Positions 1 through 7,388 of a stretch of DNA of 61,249 nucleotides are shown here, one piece after another. Origin of the DNA: an uncultured Fibrobacter sp. (GTDB lineage Bacteria > Fibrobacterota > Fibrobacteria > Fibrobacterales > Fibrobacteraceae); assembly GCA_946183925.1 (NCBI GenBank), contig CAMHDS010000006.1, positions 1 through 61,249 on the forward strand, written 5' to 3'. Under the pieces are notes generated by a model, which worked only from the letters and a program-made list of their open reading frames with translations, was not told the origin of the DNA and searched no databases. Positions within the stretch are counted from its first letter, which is position 1. Each line of letters begins with the position of its first letter. The translations under genes and the position numbers were made by a program.

Positions 1-12
1 CCTGTCGCTCAC

Positions 13-47
13 GCCCCTTGCTGTAAACAGCGAGTGGGGCTTTTTTT
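13..47 (+). terminator. Rho-independent terminator of a gene left of the window
   Basis: GCCCC (13-17) pairs with GGGGC (36-40), an inner GCTG/CAGC step extends the stem, and seven T follow at 41-47. It would end a plus-strand transcript that begins outside the window. Confidence 0.7.
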
Positions 48-58
48 ATGCCCGCGTT

Positions 59-85
59 GTCATGCCCGCGAAGGCGGGCACCTCC
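59..85. repeat. REP-like palindrome, family A copy 1
   Basis: GTCATGCCCGCGAAGGCGGG followed by CACCTCC. CCCGC/GCGGG arms flank a GAAG-type loop. Related copies lie at 14878, 48666 and 59948. It is a dispersed intergenic palindrome downstream of the ABC-F gene. Confidence 0.7.
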
Positions 86-185
86 TTGCCGGACCCGCGG
101 CCCTGTGACGGGCTGCCCCCGACGCACGAGGGGGTGGCGAGCAACAACGTGCGAGCCAGGGGGAGGCTTACCCCTTCTAGATAAA

Positions 186-2054
186 TTAAATCGGGTACTT
201 ATCCTTCGCTGATTCCAGTTCGGCGGAAGTCTTTTCCCAGTCTTCGTAAAGGCTGTCCACGACTTTCTTGTTGTCGTCCATGTCCTTGGCGATAGCGGTA
301 ATGGCATTGCCGTCGCCGCTTTCGGAGGCGGCGACCAGCTTTGCTTCCAGCTCGCCCCCCAGGGCTTCGGCCTTGGCGATATCTTCTTCGATTTTGGCAA
401 GCTTCTTTTCCAGGGGCTTGATGACCTTGCTGCGCTCGGCGATATAGTCTGCGCGGGCCTTGCGGTCTTCTTTGGCGCTGGGCGCGGCATTCTCTGAGTC
501 GCCCTTCACGTCAATGTTCGAGACCTTGATGTTTGCAGAATTTGCACCTCCGGGTTTCTTTTCGCTGGCCCAGCCCACCTTTTCCAGGAAGTCGGCGTAT
601 GTGCCTTCGAATATGCGGCAGGTCCCGCCGTCAAAAACCACAAGGCGGTTGGCGAAGGCGTGCAGAAGTTCCTCGTCGTGGGTCACCACCAGGGCGGTTC
701 CTTCGTAATCTTCCAGGGCGTCGATGAGGCTCTCGATAGATTCCATGTCCAGGTGGTTCGTGGGTTCGTCCAGCAGCAGCATGTTGCAGGCGCTGGCCAG
801 AATCTTTCCCAGCAAAACGCGGCTCCGCTCGCCACCACTCAGGACCTTTACCTTTTTCAAGGCGGCATCGCCACTGAACATCATGAGGCCTGCAAGTCCT
901 CGGGCACGGCTCTTCTGCGAGACTTCTTCAATGGCCGAGGCGATTTCTTCTTCGACGGTGTTGTCCAGGTTCAGGCGGTTGATGTTGGTCTGCCCGAAAT
1001 AGTTTATCTGTAAATTCGGATTGTAGCTGATTTCGCCTGCGGTGGGCTGCAGTTCTTTGGCAATCAGGTTCAGGAGTGTCGTTTTGCCGCGGCCGTTGGG
1101 GCCGATGACCGCGATGCGGTCGCCCTTGAAGACTTCCATCGTCAAGTCGGTAATAAGTTCGGGGCCGTTCGGGTATGCAAACGTGAGCCCCTTGATTTGG
1201 AGCATTCTCTTGCCGGGGAACCCTGCCTCGGTAAAGCTGAATTCCAGATTGCGCTCGTGGGTGAGCCGCTCGCCGGTGGCAAGCTTTGCTGCCGCCTTGA
1301 TCTTGGACTGCACCATGGCGGCCTTCGCGGCCTTGTAGCGGAACCGCTCGATGACTTTTTCCAGCTGTTCCTTTTTCTTGGCCTCGTTTTCTTGCGTGCG
1401 CTGGGCCACCTCTTCTTCTTCGGCGATGGTCTCCCGGAGTTTTTCTACGGTGCCTTTCACCTTGCGGATTTTGTGGCGGAAAATCCCTGCGGTGTGGGTG
1501 CAGACCTCGTCCATAAAATGATGGTCGTGGGTAATCAGCAGCACTTCGCCTTTCCAGCTGCGCAAAAAGCGGCTGAGCCAGCGCATGGAGACGATGTCCA
1601 GGTAGTTGGTGGGTTCGTCCAGCAACAGCATGTCGGGTTCTGCGGCCAGCACTTTCGCCAGGTTCAGGCGAATCTGGAAACCGCCCGACAGGAGCATGGG
1701 GCTCTTGTGCATGGATTCTTCGTCGAAACCGAGACCGAAGAGAATCGCCTCTACCTTGTGTTCTTCTAGCCAGCCGTCTTCGTTGGGTTTTAATACGCTG
1801 CAGGCTTCTTCGTGGACAGTGGCGTGTGTAAAATTTAGATGTTGCTGCAGGTAACCCAGGGTGTATTTCTTGGGAATGTCGATGTTTCCGCCGTCCAGGC
1901 ATTCCTGGCCGAGAATCATCTTGAAAAGTGTCGATTTTCCGCAGCCGTTACGACCCACCAGGCCTACGCGCTCATGGTCGCTCACGAGCAGGCTTGCGCC
2001 GTCCAAAAGGACCTGCATGCCGAAGGATTTGGTGACATTCTGTATTTGGATCAC
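186..2054 (-). CDS. ABC-F family ATPase (duplicated ATP-binding protein)
   Basis: This is a soluble protein of about 622 aa with two ABC ATPase domains and no membrane segments, the layout of ABC-F proteins. Known members act on the ribosome, in translation control or antibiotic protection; the role here is inferred. The first domain has a GRNGCGKS Walker A (about residues 34-41), signature LLSGG and LLLDEPTNYLD. The second has GPNGRGKTT, VLSGGERSR and LLLDEPTNHLD. An acidic/lysine-rich coiled-coil tail follows, as in Uup-like members. I chose a GTG start at 2054. The open frame runs 22 codons further upstream, but that stretch reads as AT-rich spacer, and a TATTTTTG box ends 4 nt before the GTG. 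The subfamily cannot be fixed by eye. Confidence 0.88.
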   Translation of the reverse strand: MIQIQNVTKSFGMQVLLDGASLLVSDHERVGLVGRNGCGKSTLFKMILGQECLDGGNIDIPKKYTLGYLQQHLNFTHATVHEEACSVLKPNEDGWLEEHKVEAILFGLGFDEESMHKSPMLLSGGFQIRLNLAKVLAAEPDMLLLDEPTNYLDIVSMRWLSRFLRSWKGEVLLITHDHHFMDEVCTHTAGIFRHKIRKVKGTVEKLRETIAEEEEVAQRTQENEAKKKEQLEKVIERFRYKAAKAAMVQSKIKAAAKLATGERLTHERNLEFSFTEAGFPGKRMLQIKGLTFAYPNGPELITDLTMEVFKGDRIAVIGPNGRGKTTLLNLIAKELQPTAGEISYNPNLQINYFGQTNINRLNLDNTVEEEIASAIEEVSQKSRARGLAGLMMFSGDAALKKVKVLSGGERSRVLLGKILASACNMLLLDEPTNHLDMESIESLIDALEDYEGTALVVTHDEELLHAFANRLVVFDGGTCRIFEGTYADFLEKVGWASEKKPGGANSANIKVSNIDVKGDSENAAPSAKEDRKARADYIAERSKVIKPLEKKLAKIEEDIAKAEALGGELEAKLVAASESGDGNAITAIAKDMDDNKKVVDSLYEDWEKTSAELESAKDKYPI

Positions 2055-2058
2055 TTCC

Positions 2059-2066
2059 CAAAAATA
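2059..2066 (-). promoter_or_regulatory. TATTTTTG promoter box of the ABC-F gene
   Basis: On the minus strand TATTTTTG matches the TAnnTTTG -7 consensus known from Bacteroidetes. It ends 4 nt before the GTG start and no Shine-Dalgarno is present, so the transcript would be leaderless or nearly so. Confidence 0.5.
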
Positions 2067-2104
2067 GCAAAAAAGGGCATATATCCCAAATTTTACAAAA
2101 AAGA

Positions 2105-2137
2105 TTGCACCCTTTTGCAAAATTGGATGTATCTTTA
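2105..2137 (+). promoter_or_regulatory. Candidate promoter of the deacetylase gene
   Basis: TTGCAC at 2105-2110 is followed after 19 nt by TATCTTTA at 2130-2137. This gives a short leader (about 25 nt) before the ATG at 2166, with AAGGTG as a possible ribosome binding site. Confidence 0.45.
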
Positions 2138-2165
2138 CTTGATAGACATAACCAAAAGGTGAACC

Positions 2166-3917
2166 ATGAAAAAGAATCTTTCTTTTGTAATGGCGGTGGG
2201 TTGGGTGTTCTCACTATCCCTTGCGGGTCTAGCAGAAGCGCAGGATAAAATGCAAATCGCAACCTGGGCCGGTTTTCGAAGTGCGGCAGCGGTATTCACA
2301 TTTGATGATGGCTGTGCAAACCAGCTTTCCATTGCGGTGCCCATTTTCGATAAATATGACTACAAGGCCAGTTTCTACTTGGTGACGGGTTGGTCTCCAA
2401 ATTACAATGCCTATCAGGCTCTGGTTGATAAGGGCTATGAGGTCGGTAGTCACTCCGATAACCATGCCTCCAATGCAGCTGACGGTCGTACCATGCCCGA
2501 TTCAGAAATTGCATCGTCCAAGTCCAATATCAACAGCCACATTTCGGGACAGACTTGTAATACCATTACGTACCCCAACTGCGAAGAGCCTAACGAGACG
2601 ACCTTAAAGGCGAACTATATCGGTGGGCGTATATGCGCCAATGGAATAGACGGGGCGACTCCAAATAATTATTACCGTATCAACTCCGTTATATGCGGGA
2701 ACACCGGTTCGGTCAATAGTGCAGAGGCTTTCCAGGGCAAAATGCAACAGGCTATAAATCAGGGCGGGTGGGTAACCTTCCTGATTCACGAAGTGGATAA
2801 TGGCAACGGCTATTCTCCCACATCTTCGCAAGCTATTGACGGAGCTTTAGACTGGGCCAAGAAAAACGACTCCAAGATTTGGGTGACCACGTTCCGCAAT
2901 GCGATCATGTATTCCAAGGAACGGGATAAGTCAACGATTGCCAAAAAGTCGGGAGATGTCTCCAGCGAAACCTACACGCTTACCCACAGCATCAAGGACA
3001 ATGTCTCCAATTACGACTATCCCTTATCTATCCGTATAGAAAATTCCAATAACTGGACCACTGTTTCTGGAACCCAGGGCGGCAAGGCCATTACGACCTC
3101 CATCAAGGATGGCTACATCTATTTCGATGCTGTCCCCAATGGCGGTGACATTGTAATCTCTAGTGGCGGAGGTTCTACCAGCCCCACTAGTAGTTCTGCC
3201 GCACAGCCCGCATCCAGCAATTCCGGGGCCTCCGTTGAATACAAAATTGAAATGGAAGACTACATGCAGGGCGGTCAAGGTATCGCCTATAATGATCTCA
3301 ACTACGATGAAATGGAAGAGCATGTCAGTTACCGCTCAGACGATGGCGGCATCGTTGCAGCGGGGTCTGGTTACGGCATTGGCTATACCATGGCAGGGGA
3401 GTGGTTCAACTATTCGTTGGATGTCCCTTGTGCAGGACAGTACAGTGTAGTTGCTCGGGCAGCCACAGGGAACGCCAATGCTTCTCGGTTCTCCATATCG
3501 GTGGACAATGTTGCTGGCAGTGTGGCGGTTGATGTGCCAAGTACGCCGGATAATTGGAACGCCTATGCAGAAGTGGACGGCAAGGGTACATTGAATCTTG
3601 GCCAGGGCAACAATGTGGTCAAGGTCAATTTTGATGAAAGTTACATCAACGTGGACTGGATAAAGTTCACTTCTGACAACGCCCAGTGCCCGGAAGTGAT
3701 TCCCATGGCGAAAAACCTGCGGTTGAATTCCTTGTCGGGCCCTGTCCAGTACCAAGTTTTTGACATGAACGGTCACTTGCTCAAGTCCGGGACTGTCTCT
3801 GCCCAGGGTAGCGTTCAAAACCTGTGGAGCGCCGCCAACAGGGGCCTTTCTAAGGGGACATACGTGTTGCGCTACGGAAAGGAGGCCTCTATAAGGAGTG
3901 TCCAGGTCCGCAAGTGA
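2166..3917 (+). CDS. Secreted polysaccharide deacetylase (CE4) with CBM6-like module
   Basis: The protein has 583 aa and would be exported to remove acetyl (or N-acetyl) groups from polysaccharide. Residues 1-25 form a signal peptide ending AEA. The CE4/NodB domain shows TFDDG (45-49, metal and catalytic Asp) and HSDNH (96-100, metal His pair). A Ser/Thr/Pro/Gly linker lies near residues 335-353. A CBM6-like beta-sandwich of about 150 aa follows (starting near IEMEDY and ending VDWIKFT). The last 70 residues form a small basic C-terminal domain ending in VQVRK, a feature common in secreted Fibrobacter enzymes and possibly a sorting or anchoring signal (inference). Acetylxylan is a plausible substrate in a plant-cell-wall degrader, but chitin or peptidoglycan cannot be excluded from sequence alone. 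Confidence 0.85.
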   Translation: MKKNLSFVMAVGWVFSLSLAGLAEAQDKMQIATWAGFRSAAAVFTFDDGCANQLSIAVPIFDKYDYKASFYLVTGWSPNYNAYQALVDKGYEVGSHSDNHASNAADGRTMPDSEIASSKSNINSHISGQTCNTITYPNCEEPNETTLKANYIGGRICANGIDGATPNNYYRINSVICGNTGSVNSAEAFQGKMQQAINQGGWVTFLIHEVDNGNGYSPTSSQAIDGALDWAKKNDSKIWVTTFRNAIMYSKERDKSTIAKKSGDVSSETYTLTHSIKDNVSNYDYPLSIRIENSNNWTTVSGTQGGKAITTSIKDGYIYFDAVPNGGDIVISSGGGSTSPTSSSAAQPASSNSGASVEYKIEMEDYMQGGQGIAYNDLNYDEMEEHVSYRSDDGGIVAAGSGYGIGYTMAGEWFNYSLDVPCAGQYSVVARAATGNANASRFSISVDNVAGSVAVDVPSTPDNWNAYAEVDGKGTLNLGQGNNVVKVNFDESYINVDWIKFTSDNAQCPEVIPMAKNLRLNSLSGPVQYQVFDMNGHLLKSGTVSAQGSVQNLWSAANRGLSKGTYVLRYGKEASIRSVQVRK

Positions 3918-3940
3918 TAGCTTGTTTGTACTGAAATTGT

Positions 3941-3948
3941 TATATTTG
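3941..3948 (+). promoter_or_regulatory. TATATTTG promoter box of the small exported protein gene
   Basis: A perfect TAnnTTTG box ends 7 nt before the first ATG at 3956 and overlaps the foot of the terminator hairpin at 3948-3972. No Shine-Dalgarno is visible. Confidence 0.5.
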
Positions 3949-3972
3949 GCCCGCGATGATGCGGGCCTTTTT
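3948..3972 (+). terminator. Terminator of the deacetylase gene; loop holds the next gene's start codons
   Basis: GGCCCGC (3948-3954) pairs with GCGGGCC (3961-3967), and TTTTT follows at 3968-3972. The six-base loop is GATGAT, so the ATG at 3956 and the overlapping candidate at 3959 both lie in or at the edge of the loop. Confidence 0.75.
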
Positions 3973-4282
3973 CATTTTGCTTTTGTTTGTTTCGGCTGGT
4001 TTCTCTCAGCTGATGCCCAAGCCTGCCTCATCTGGTACCGATTCGATTCTCTTGAAAGAAAATTCCGTACCCAAGGTCTACGTGGACGCCCCGGATTCTG
4101 GCAAGAATTCTGCACTTTCGGGTGCTACTGCTGGCATGGATAGCCGCCAGTTTTCTAACGATTCTACCATCGGGACCGTAATTGGTGTCGGTGCAGAGTT
4201 TGTAGGCGATGTGATGAAGGGAATGCTCTCGCCCAATTCTCCCGAAGCCGACGCGGTGGAGCTGGAACGCACCAGACGGTAA
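3956..4282 (+). CDS. Small exported protein of unknown function
   Basis: The 108-aa product starts MMRAFF and has a short hydrophobic signal peptide, with cleavage likely near SAGFS (about residue 17). The mature part is Ser/Asp/Gly-rich, contains a GTVIGVGAEFVGDVMKG stretch and ends in charged residues (ELERTRR). I do not recognise a family. Without a Shine-Dalgarno, the start rests on the signal peptide and on the TATATTTG box 7 nt upstream. The start codons lie inside the loop of the preceding terminator, so expression may depend on its own transcript rather than read-through. The stop codon is followed almost directly by a family D repeat shared with the convergent folD gene. Confidence 0.6.
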   Translation: MMRAFFILLLFVSAGFSQLMPKPASSGTDSILLKENSVPKVYVDAPDSGKNSALSGATAGMDSRQFSNDSTIGTVIGVGAEFVGDVMKGMLSPNSPEADAVELERTRR

Positions 4283-4285
4283 CTA

Positions 4286-4360
4286 GTTCTGAGTTCGGAA
4301 TTACGAATTAGAATAGTCGCGGCGAAGCCGCCTAACTAAACAACTCTGAAATCCGAATTA
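4286..4360. repeat. Family D word-repeat element between convergent stop codons
   Basis: Left arm CTGAGTTCGGAATTACGAAT, a GCGGCGAAGCCGC hairpin with GAA loop (about 4320-4332), then a right arm AACTCTGAAATCCGAATTA carrying the same words inverted. The final TTA is the folD stop codon on the minus strand, so the element fills the whole gap between two convergent genes. Relatives lie at 27896 and 29174. Confidence 0.7.
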
Positions 4361-5197
4361 TCCCAAGTATTTCTCGCCGGATTCAACACTTTGGTAAATA
4401 AGCGTGTTGATGGTCATGGGGCCCACGCCGCCCGGAACAGGGGTGTATGCGCTGGCCACGTCGTCGAGGCCCTTCTCGATGTCGCCCACGCCACCCGGAT
4501 GGTAGCCGGCGTCGACCACGACGGCGCCCTGCTTAATCCATTCCTTCTTGATGAATTCTGGCTTGCCGACGGCACCCACCAGGATGTCGGCCTGACCCAC
4601 AAATTCGGGGAGATTTTGCGTCTTGCTGTGGCAGATGGTCACGGTGCAGTCCGCGTTCAAAAGCATCAGGGCCATCGGCTTTCCGAGGATGGCGCTACGG
4701 CCCACCACGACGGCGTGCTTGCCCGCGAGCGGGATGTTGTATGCCTTCAAAAGACGCATGATGCCTGCGGGAGTTGCGCAACCGTAGGCGGGTTCGCCCA
4801 TGGCCATACGTCCAAAGCCGAGGCAGGTCACGCCGTCCACATCCTTGCGGGCGTCAATCTTTTCGAAGGCTGCGCGTTCGTCGATATGGCGCGGCACCGG
4901 GTGCTGCAGCAGAATGCCGTGCACGTCCGGGTTTTCGTTCAGTTCCTGGATCTTGTCAAGGAGTTCCTGCGTGGTAGTGTTCTTCGGCATTGCCACGCGG
5001 ATGCTTTCCATACCCACCCGGGCACAGGCGTTGCCTTTCATCTTCACGTAGGTGGCGCTCGCCGGATCGTCGCCCACGAGAATCGTTGCAAGGATGGGGG
5101 TCTTGCCCGTCTTTTCTTTGAGACGCGTCACACGTGCGCTGAGTTCTTCTTCAGTGGTCTTGGCGAGTGCCTTGCCGTCGAGGATGAGTGCTGCCAT
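4358..5197 (-). CDS. folD: Methylenetetrahydrofolate dehydrogenase/cyclohydrolase
   Basis: FolD is a cytosolic bifunctional enzyme that interconverts 5,10-methylene-, methenyl- and 10-formyl-tetrahydrofolate for purine and formyl-Met synthesis. The 279-aa length is normal. Family signatures are visible in order: YVKMKGNAC with the catalytic Lys, [13 protein letters not shown] (usual form GILVQLPLP), [11 protein letters not shown], the NADP-binding [14 protein letters not shown], and [12 protein letters not shown] near the C-terminus. The Cys of the usual PCTPxG motif is shifted to CATPAG. A TATCTTGT box lies 19 nt before the ATG, with GGAG as ribosome binding site. The minus-strand stop codon is part of the family D repeat. 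Confidence 0.95.
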   Translation of the reverse strand: MAALILDGKALAKTTEEELSARVTRLKEKTGKTPILATILVGDDPASATYVKMKGNACARVGMESIRVAMPKNTTTQELLDKIQELNENPDVHGILLQHPVPRHIDERAAFEKIDARKDVDGVTCLGFGRMAMGEPAYGCATPAGIMRLLKAYNIPLAGKHAVVVGRSAILGKPMALMLLNADCTVTICHSKTQNLPEFVGQADILVGAVGKPEFIKKEWIKQGAVVVDAGYHPGGVGDIEKGLDDVASAYTPVPGGVGPMTINTLIYQSVESGEKYLG

Positions 5198-5216
5198 AAG
5201 GTCTCCGATTTTGGGT

Positions 5217-5224
5217 ACAAGATA
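5217..5224 (-). promoter_or_regulatory. Candidate promoter box of folD
   Basis: Minus-strand TATCTTGT lies 19 nt before the folD ATG, leaving room for the GGAG ribosome binding site. It resembles the box upstream of the PorV-like gene at 59000. Confidence 0.4.
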
Positions 5225-5230
5225 GTAAAA

Positions 5231-5270
5231 GGGGGTAGGGGATAGGATCTAGGATCTAGGGGGTAGGGGT
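5231..5270. repeat. Family B word array (CTAGGATCTAGG type)
   Basis: Purine-rich direct words GGGTAGGGGATAGGATCTAG, then AGGATCTAGGGGGTAGGGG. The same words occur at 39433, 42180 and 58934 (there in inverse orientation). No coding potential. Confidence 0.65.
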
Positions 5271-5307
5271 CGCTTTGCTTTGAGGAAGATGGACTTGTTT
5301 CTTATTG

Positions 5308-5372
5308 CTCATACCTCACACCTCATACCTCAAAGGGCCGAAGGCCCGACCTCATACCTCATACTCCGAGCC
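5308..5372. repeat. CTCATACCTC array around a GGGCCGAAGGCCC hairpin
   Basis: Several direct CTCATACCTC/CACACCTC words are interrupted by GGGCCGAAGGCCC at 5335-5347, a 5-bp stem with GAA loop. The identical hairpin recurs at 42346-42358 inside a different word array. Confidence 0.65.
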
Positions 5373-5544
5373 TTGCGCCGTCTCGTTTTGTAAATATTCC
5401 TAAACAAATTTTCTCAACACCCCGATGCTCAACGCCTTGTGAACAGAAAAATTTTTTGGGACGTGAATTTTTGGCCATAAATAAACTAGATTAAAAAACG
5501 ATTTTCATCGATGCCGTTTTTTGGCTACATAAAATGAGGATATA
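5373..5544 (+). other. Upstream region of the importer operon
   Basis: This AT-rich stretch contains no open frame I would call a gene. TAGATTAA at 5487-5494 resembles the local promoter boxes but has no convincing upstream element. Apart from the inverted repeat at 5493-5522 and the GAGGA ribosome binding site near 5535, I see nothing specific. Confidence 0.4.
5493..5522. promoter_or_regulatory. Inverted repeat before the importer operon
   Basis: AAAAAACG (5493-5500) and CGTTTTTT (5515-5522) form 8-bp arms. The 14-nt centre holds the palindrome CATCGATG (5506-5513). It ends 22 nt before the start codon and could be an operator or a leader hairpin. Confidence 0.4.
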
Positions 5545-7377
5545 ATGATTGCTATGAAATCTACTGCCAAGATGCTTTTGGCTCTCTCGGCAAGTGGTAT
5601 CGTCTTTTCGGGCTGCGGAAGTGACCAGGTTGAAGGTGCGCTTCCCCGCCAGGAGACGCTCTACCTGTCCGGTCAGCAATGGGGCGCTCCCGCGACGTTC
5701 AACCCCCTTGCCGAAAGCTGGATGGCTGCCTGGCCCGTGGGTGGTCGTTTTAACCTGGTTTACGAACCGCTTATCACCTATAATACCTTGAACGGCCAGA
5801 TCGAGGACCTTCTGGGACACCTGGAAGAAGACCTCTCCAATAACGACAGCATTGTGGTTACACTGAACCCCGCTGCCAAGTGGAGCGACGGGGTGCAGGT
5901 GAACTCCAACGATGTGAAGTTCATCTTTACCAAGGGTTCCATCAACACCTCCGAGCAGATTTCCGACATTCATGTGGATACCCTTTACGCCGAACCAGCA
6001 TCCGAGGACTCCACTGCCGAACGCAAGATGATTGGTGAACGTCTGGCCTTTATCGTGAACAAGGCCCAGAGGAACAATCCGCTGTCTGTGCGCGACCTGC
6101 TTCAGGCCATCCGTATCGCTCCGGCTCACGTGTTCGAACCGCTGATTGCCGAAAAGGGTCTCGACGAAGTCAAGAAACTCACCATGGACAAGAACCCGGT
6201 GGTTTCTGGCCCCTACAACATCATGTCCGCCGACCCTAACAAGATTATCTTGCAGCGTCGTGACGACTACTGGGGCAATGCCGCCCTCCACGACGGCAAG
6301 CTCCCCGCTCCTAAGTACGTGGTTCACCCCATTTACAAGAGCAACGATGCCAATACCATCGCTCTCACTACGGGCAACCTGGACGCTTCTATGAGCTTCG
6401 TGACCCGCATTTGGCGCAAGCGCGGCGTGCATACTTGGTTCAACGAACCGCCTTATTTTGCGCCTGGTGCCATGCCCATGCTCATGATCAACACCATGAA
6501 GGAACCCTTGAATGACAAGCGTTTCCGTAGGGCTCTTGCAACGGCTATCGACTATACGGCTATCCGTCAGTTCGCCGTTTCCAACTACACCTCTACCCTG
6601 AAGCCGGGCTTGATTATGCCTACCGGCCTCGAAGGTAAGTACATCAATGACGAAGACGCCCAGAAGTACGGCGTGAACCTCGCCATTACCGACGAGAACG
6701 AACGCCTGAGCACGGTGAAGCAGATGCTTTCCGAAGCGGGCTTCAAGTCTGTATGGAAGAGCGATGGAACTCTTGACCACATGGAAAACGCCAAGGGCGA
6801 AAAGCTCCCCACGCTCTACATCACGAGCCCTGCCGGTTGGACCGACTGGGAAGCCATGGTGACTATCGCTGTCGAAGGCATGCGTAAGGCCGGTATCGAC
6901 GTGCGTGAAGGCTTTGTGGACGGCGGTCAGTACTGGCCTGCCAAGGGTACGGGTAACTTTGACCTGCTCATGGACAAGCCCTCTGCCGACGTGTCCCCGT
7001 CTCTGCCCTGGAGCCGTTTCAACGAAGTTATGTCCAGCCGCGACTGGCAGCCTCTTGGCGCCTGGGCTGGTACTAACATCGGTCGTTACAACCAGCCGGG
7101 CACTCCTGAGTTCCGCCCCGAAGTGGACCAGCTGATGTCTGCAATCCCGCTGATGACCGACCCCGAAGAAATCGCGAAGGCTTATCGCGAACTCAACAAG
7201 ATTTTCATGGAAGATCAGCCCTCCATTCCGCTGGTTTACCTGCCCGAACAGTTCTACGAATTCAGCGACCGCGTATGGACCAACTGGCCCACTGCCGAAA
7301 ATCCCTACGCTCCGCCGCAGCTCCCGTGGATTGCCTCTGGCACCAAGATTCTTTGGAACCTCAAGCTTGCTAAATAA
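5545..7377 (+). CDS. Extracytoplasmic substrate-binding lipoprotein (SBP_bac_5, Opp type)
   Basis: The 610-aa protein is the ligand-capturing subunit of an oligopeptide/dipeptide-type ABC importer. The N-terminus is a lipoprotein signal with lipobox FSGC (Cys at about residue 24), so it should be membrane-anchored. The fold-typical stretch LVYEPLITYN and the WSDGVQVNSNDVKFIF segment identify family 5 binding proteins. GAGGA precedes the ATG at suitable spacing. It is the first gene of a five-gene operon with two permeases and two ATPases. Family members bind peptides, but related Thermotoga proteins bind cello-oligosaccharides, and LSGQQWGAPATFNPL near the N-terminus is reminiscent of that group. 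In a cellulose degrader either ligand is possible; sequence alone does not decide. Confidence 0.88.
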   Translation: MIAMKSTAKMLLALSASGIVFSGCGSDQVEGALPRQETLYLSGQQWGAPATFNPLAESWMAAWPVGGRFNLVYEPLITYNTLNGQIEDLLGHLEEDLSNNDSIVVTLNPAAKWSDGVQVNSNDVKFIFTKGSINTSEQISDIHVDTLYAEPASEDSTAERKMIGERLAFIVNKAQRNNPLSVRDLLQAIRIAPAHVFEPLIAEKGLDEVKKLTMDKNPVVSGPYNIMSADPNKIILQRRDDYWGNAALHDGKLPAPKYVVHPIYKSNDANTIALTTGNLDASMSFVTRIWRKRGVHTWFNEPPYFAPGAMPMLMINTMKEPLNDKRFRRALATAIDYTAIRQFAVSNYTSTLKPGLIMPTGLEGKYINDEDAQKYGVNLAITDENERLSTVKQMLSEAGFKSVWKSDGTLDHMENAKGEKLPTLYITSPAGWTDWEAMVTIAVEGMRKAGIDVREGFVDGGQYWPAKGTGNFDLLMDKPSADVSPSLPWSRFNEVMSSRDWQPLGAWAGTNIGRYNQPGTPEFRPEVDQLMSAIPLMTDPEEIAKAYRELNKIFMEDQPSIPLVYLPEQFYEFSDRVWTNWPTAENPYAPPQLPWIASGTKILWNLKLAK

Positions 7378-7388
7378 AAGGACGACAA

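Noticed and set aside
5308..5372. Short CRISPR or integron-like array
   Set aside because: Words are about 10 bp, directly adjoining and degenerate, with no spacer content.
5491..6780. Antisense frame (429 codons) opposite the binding-protein gene
   Set aside because: The opposite strand carries a lipoprotein with clear lipobox and family 5 motifs; the antisense translation has none.
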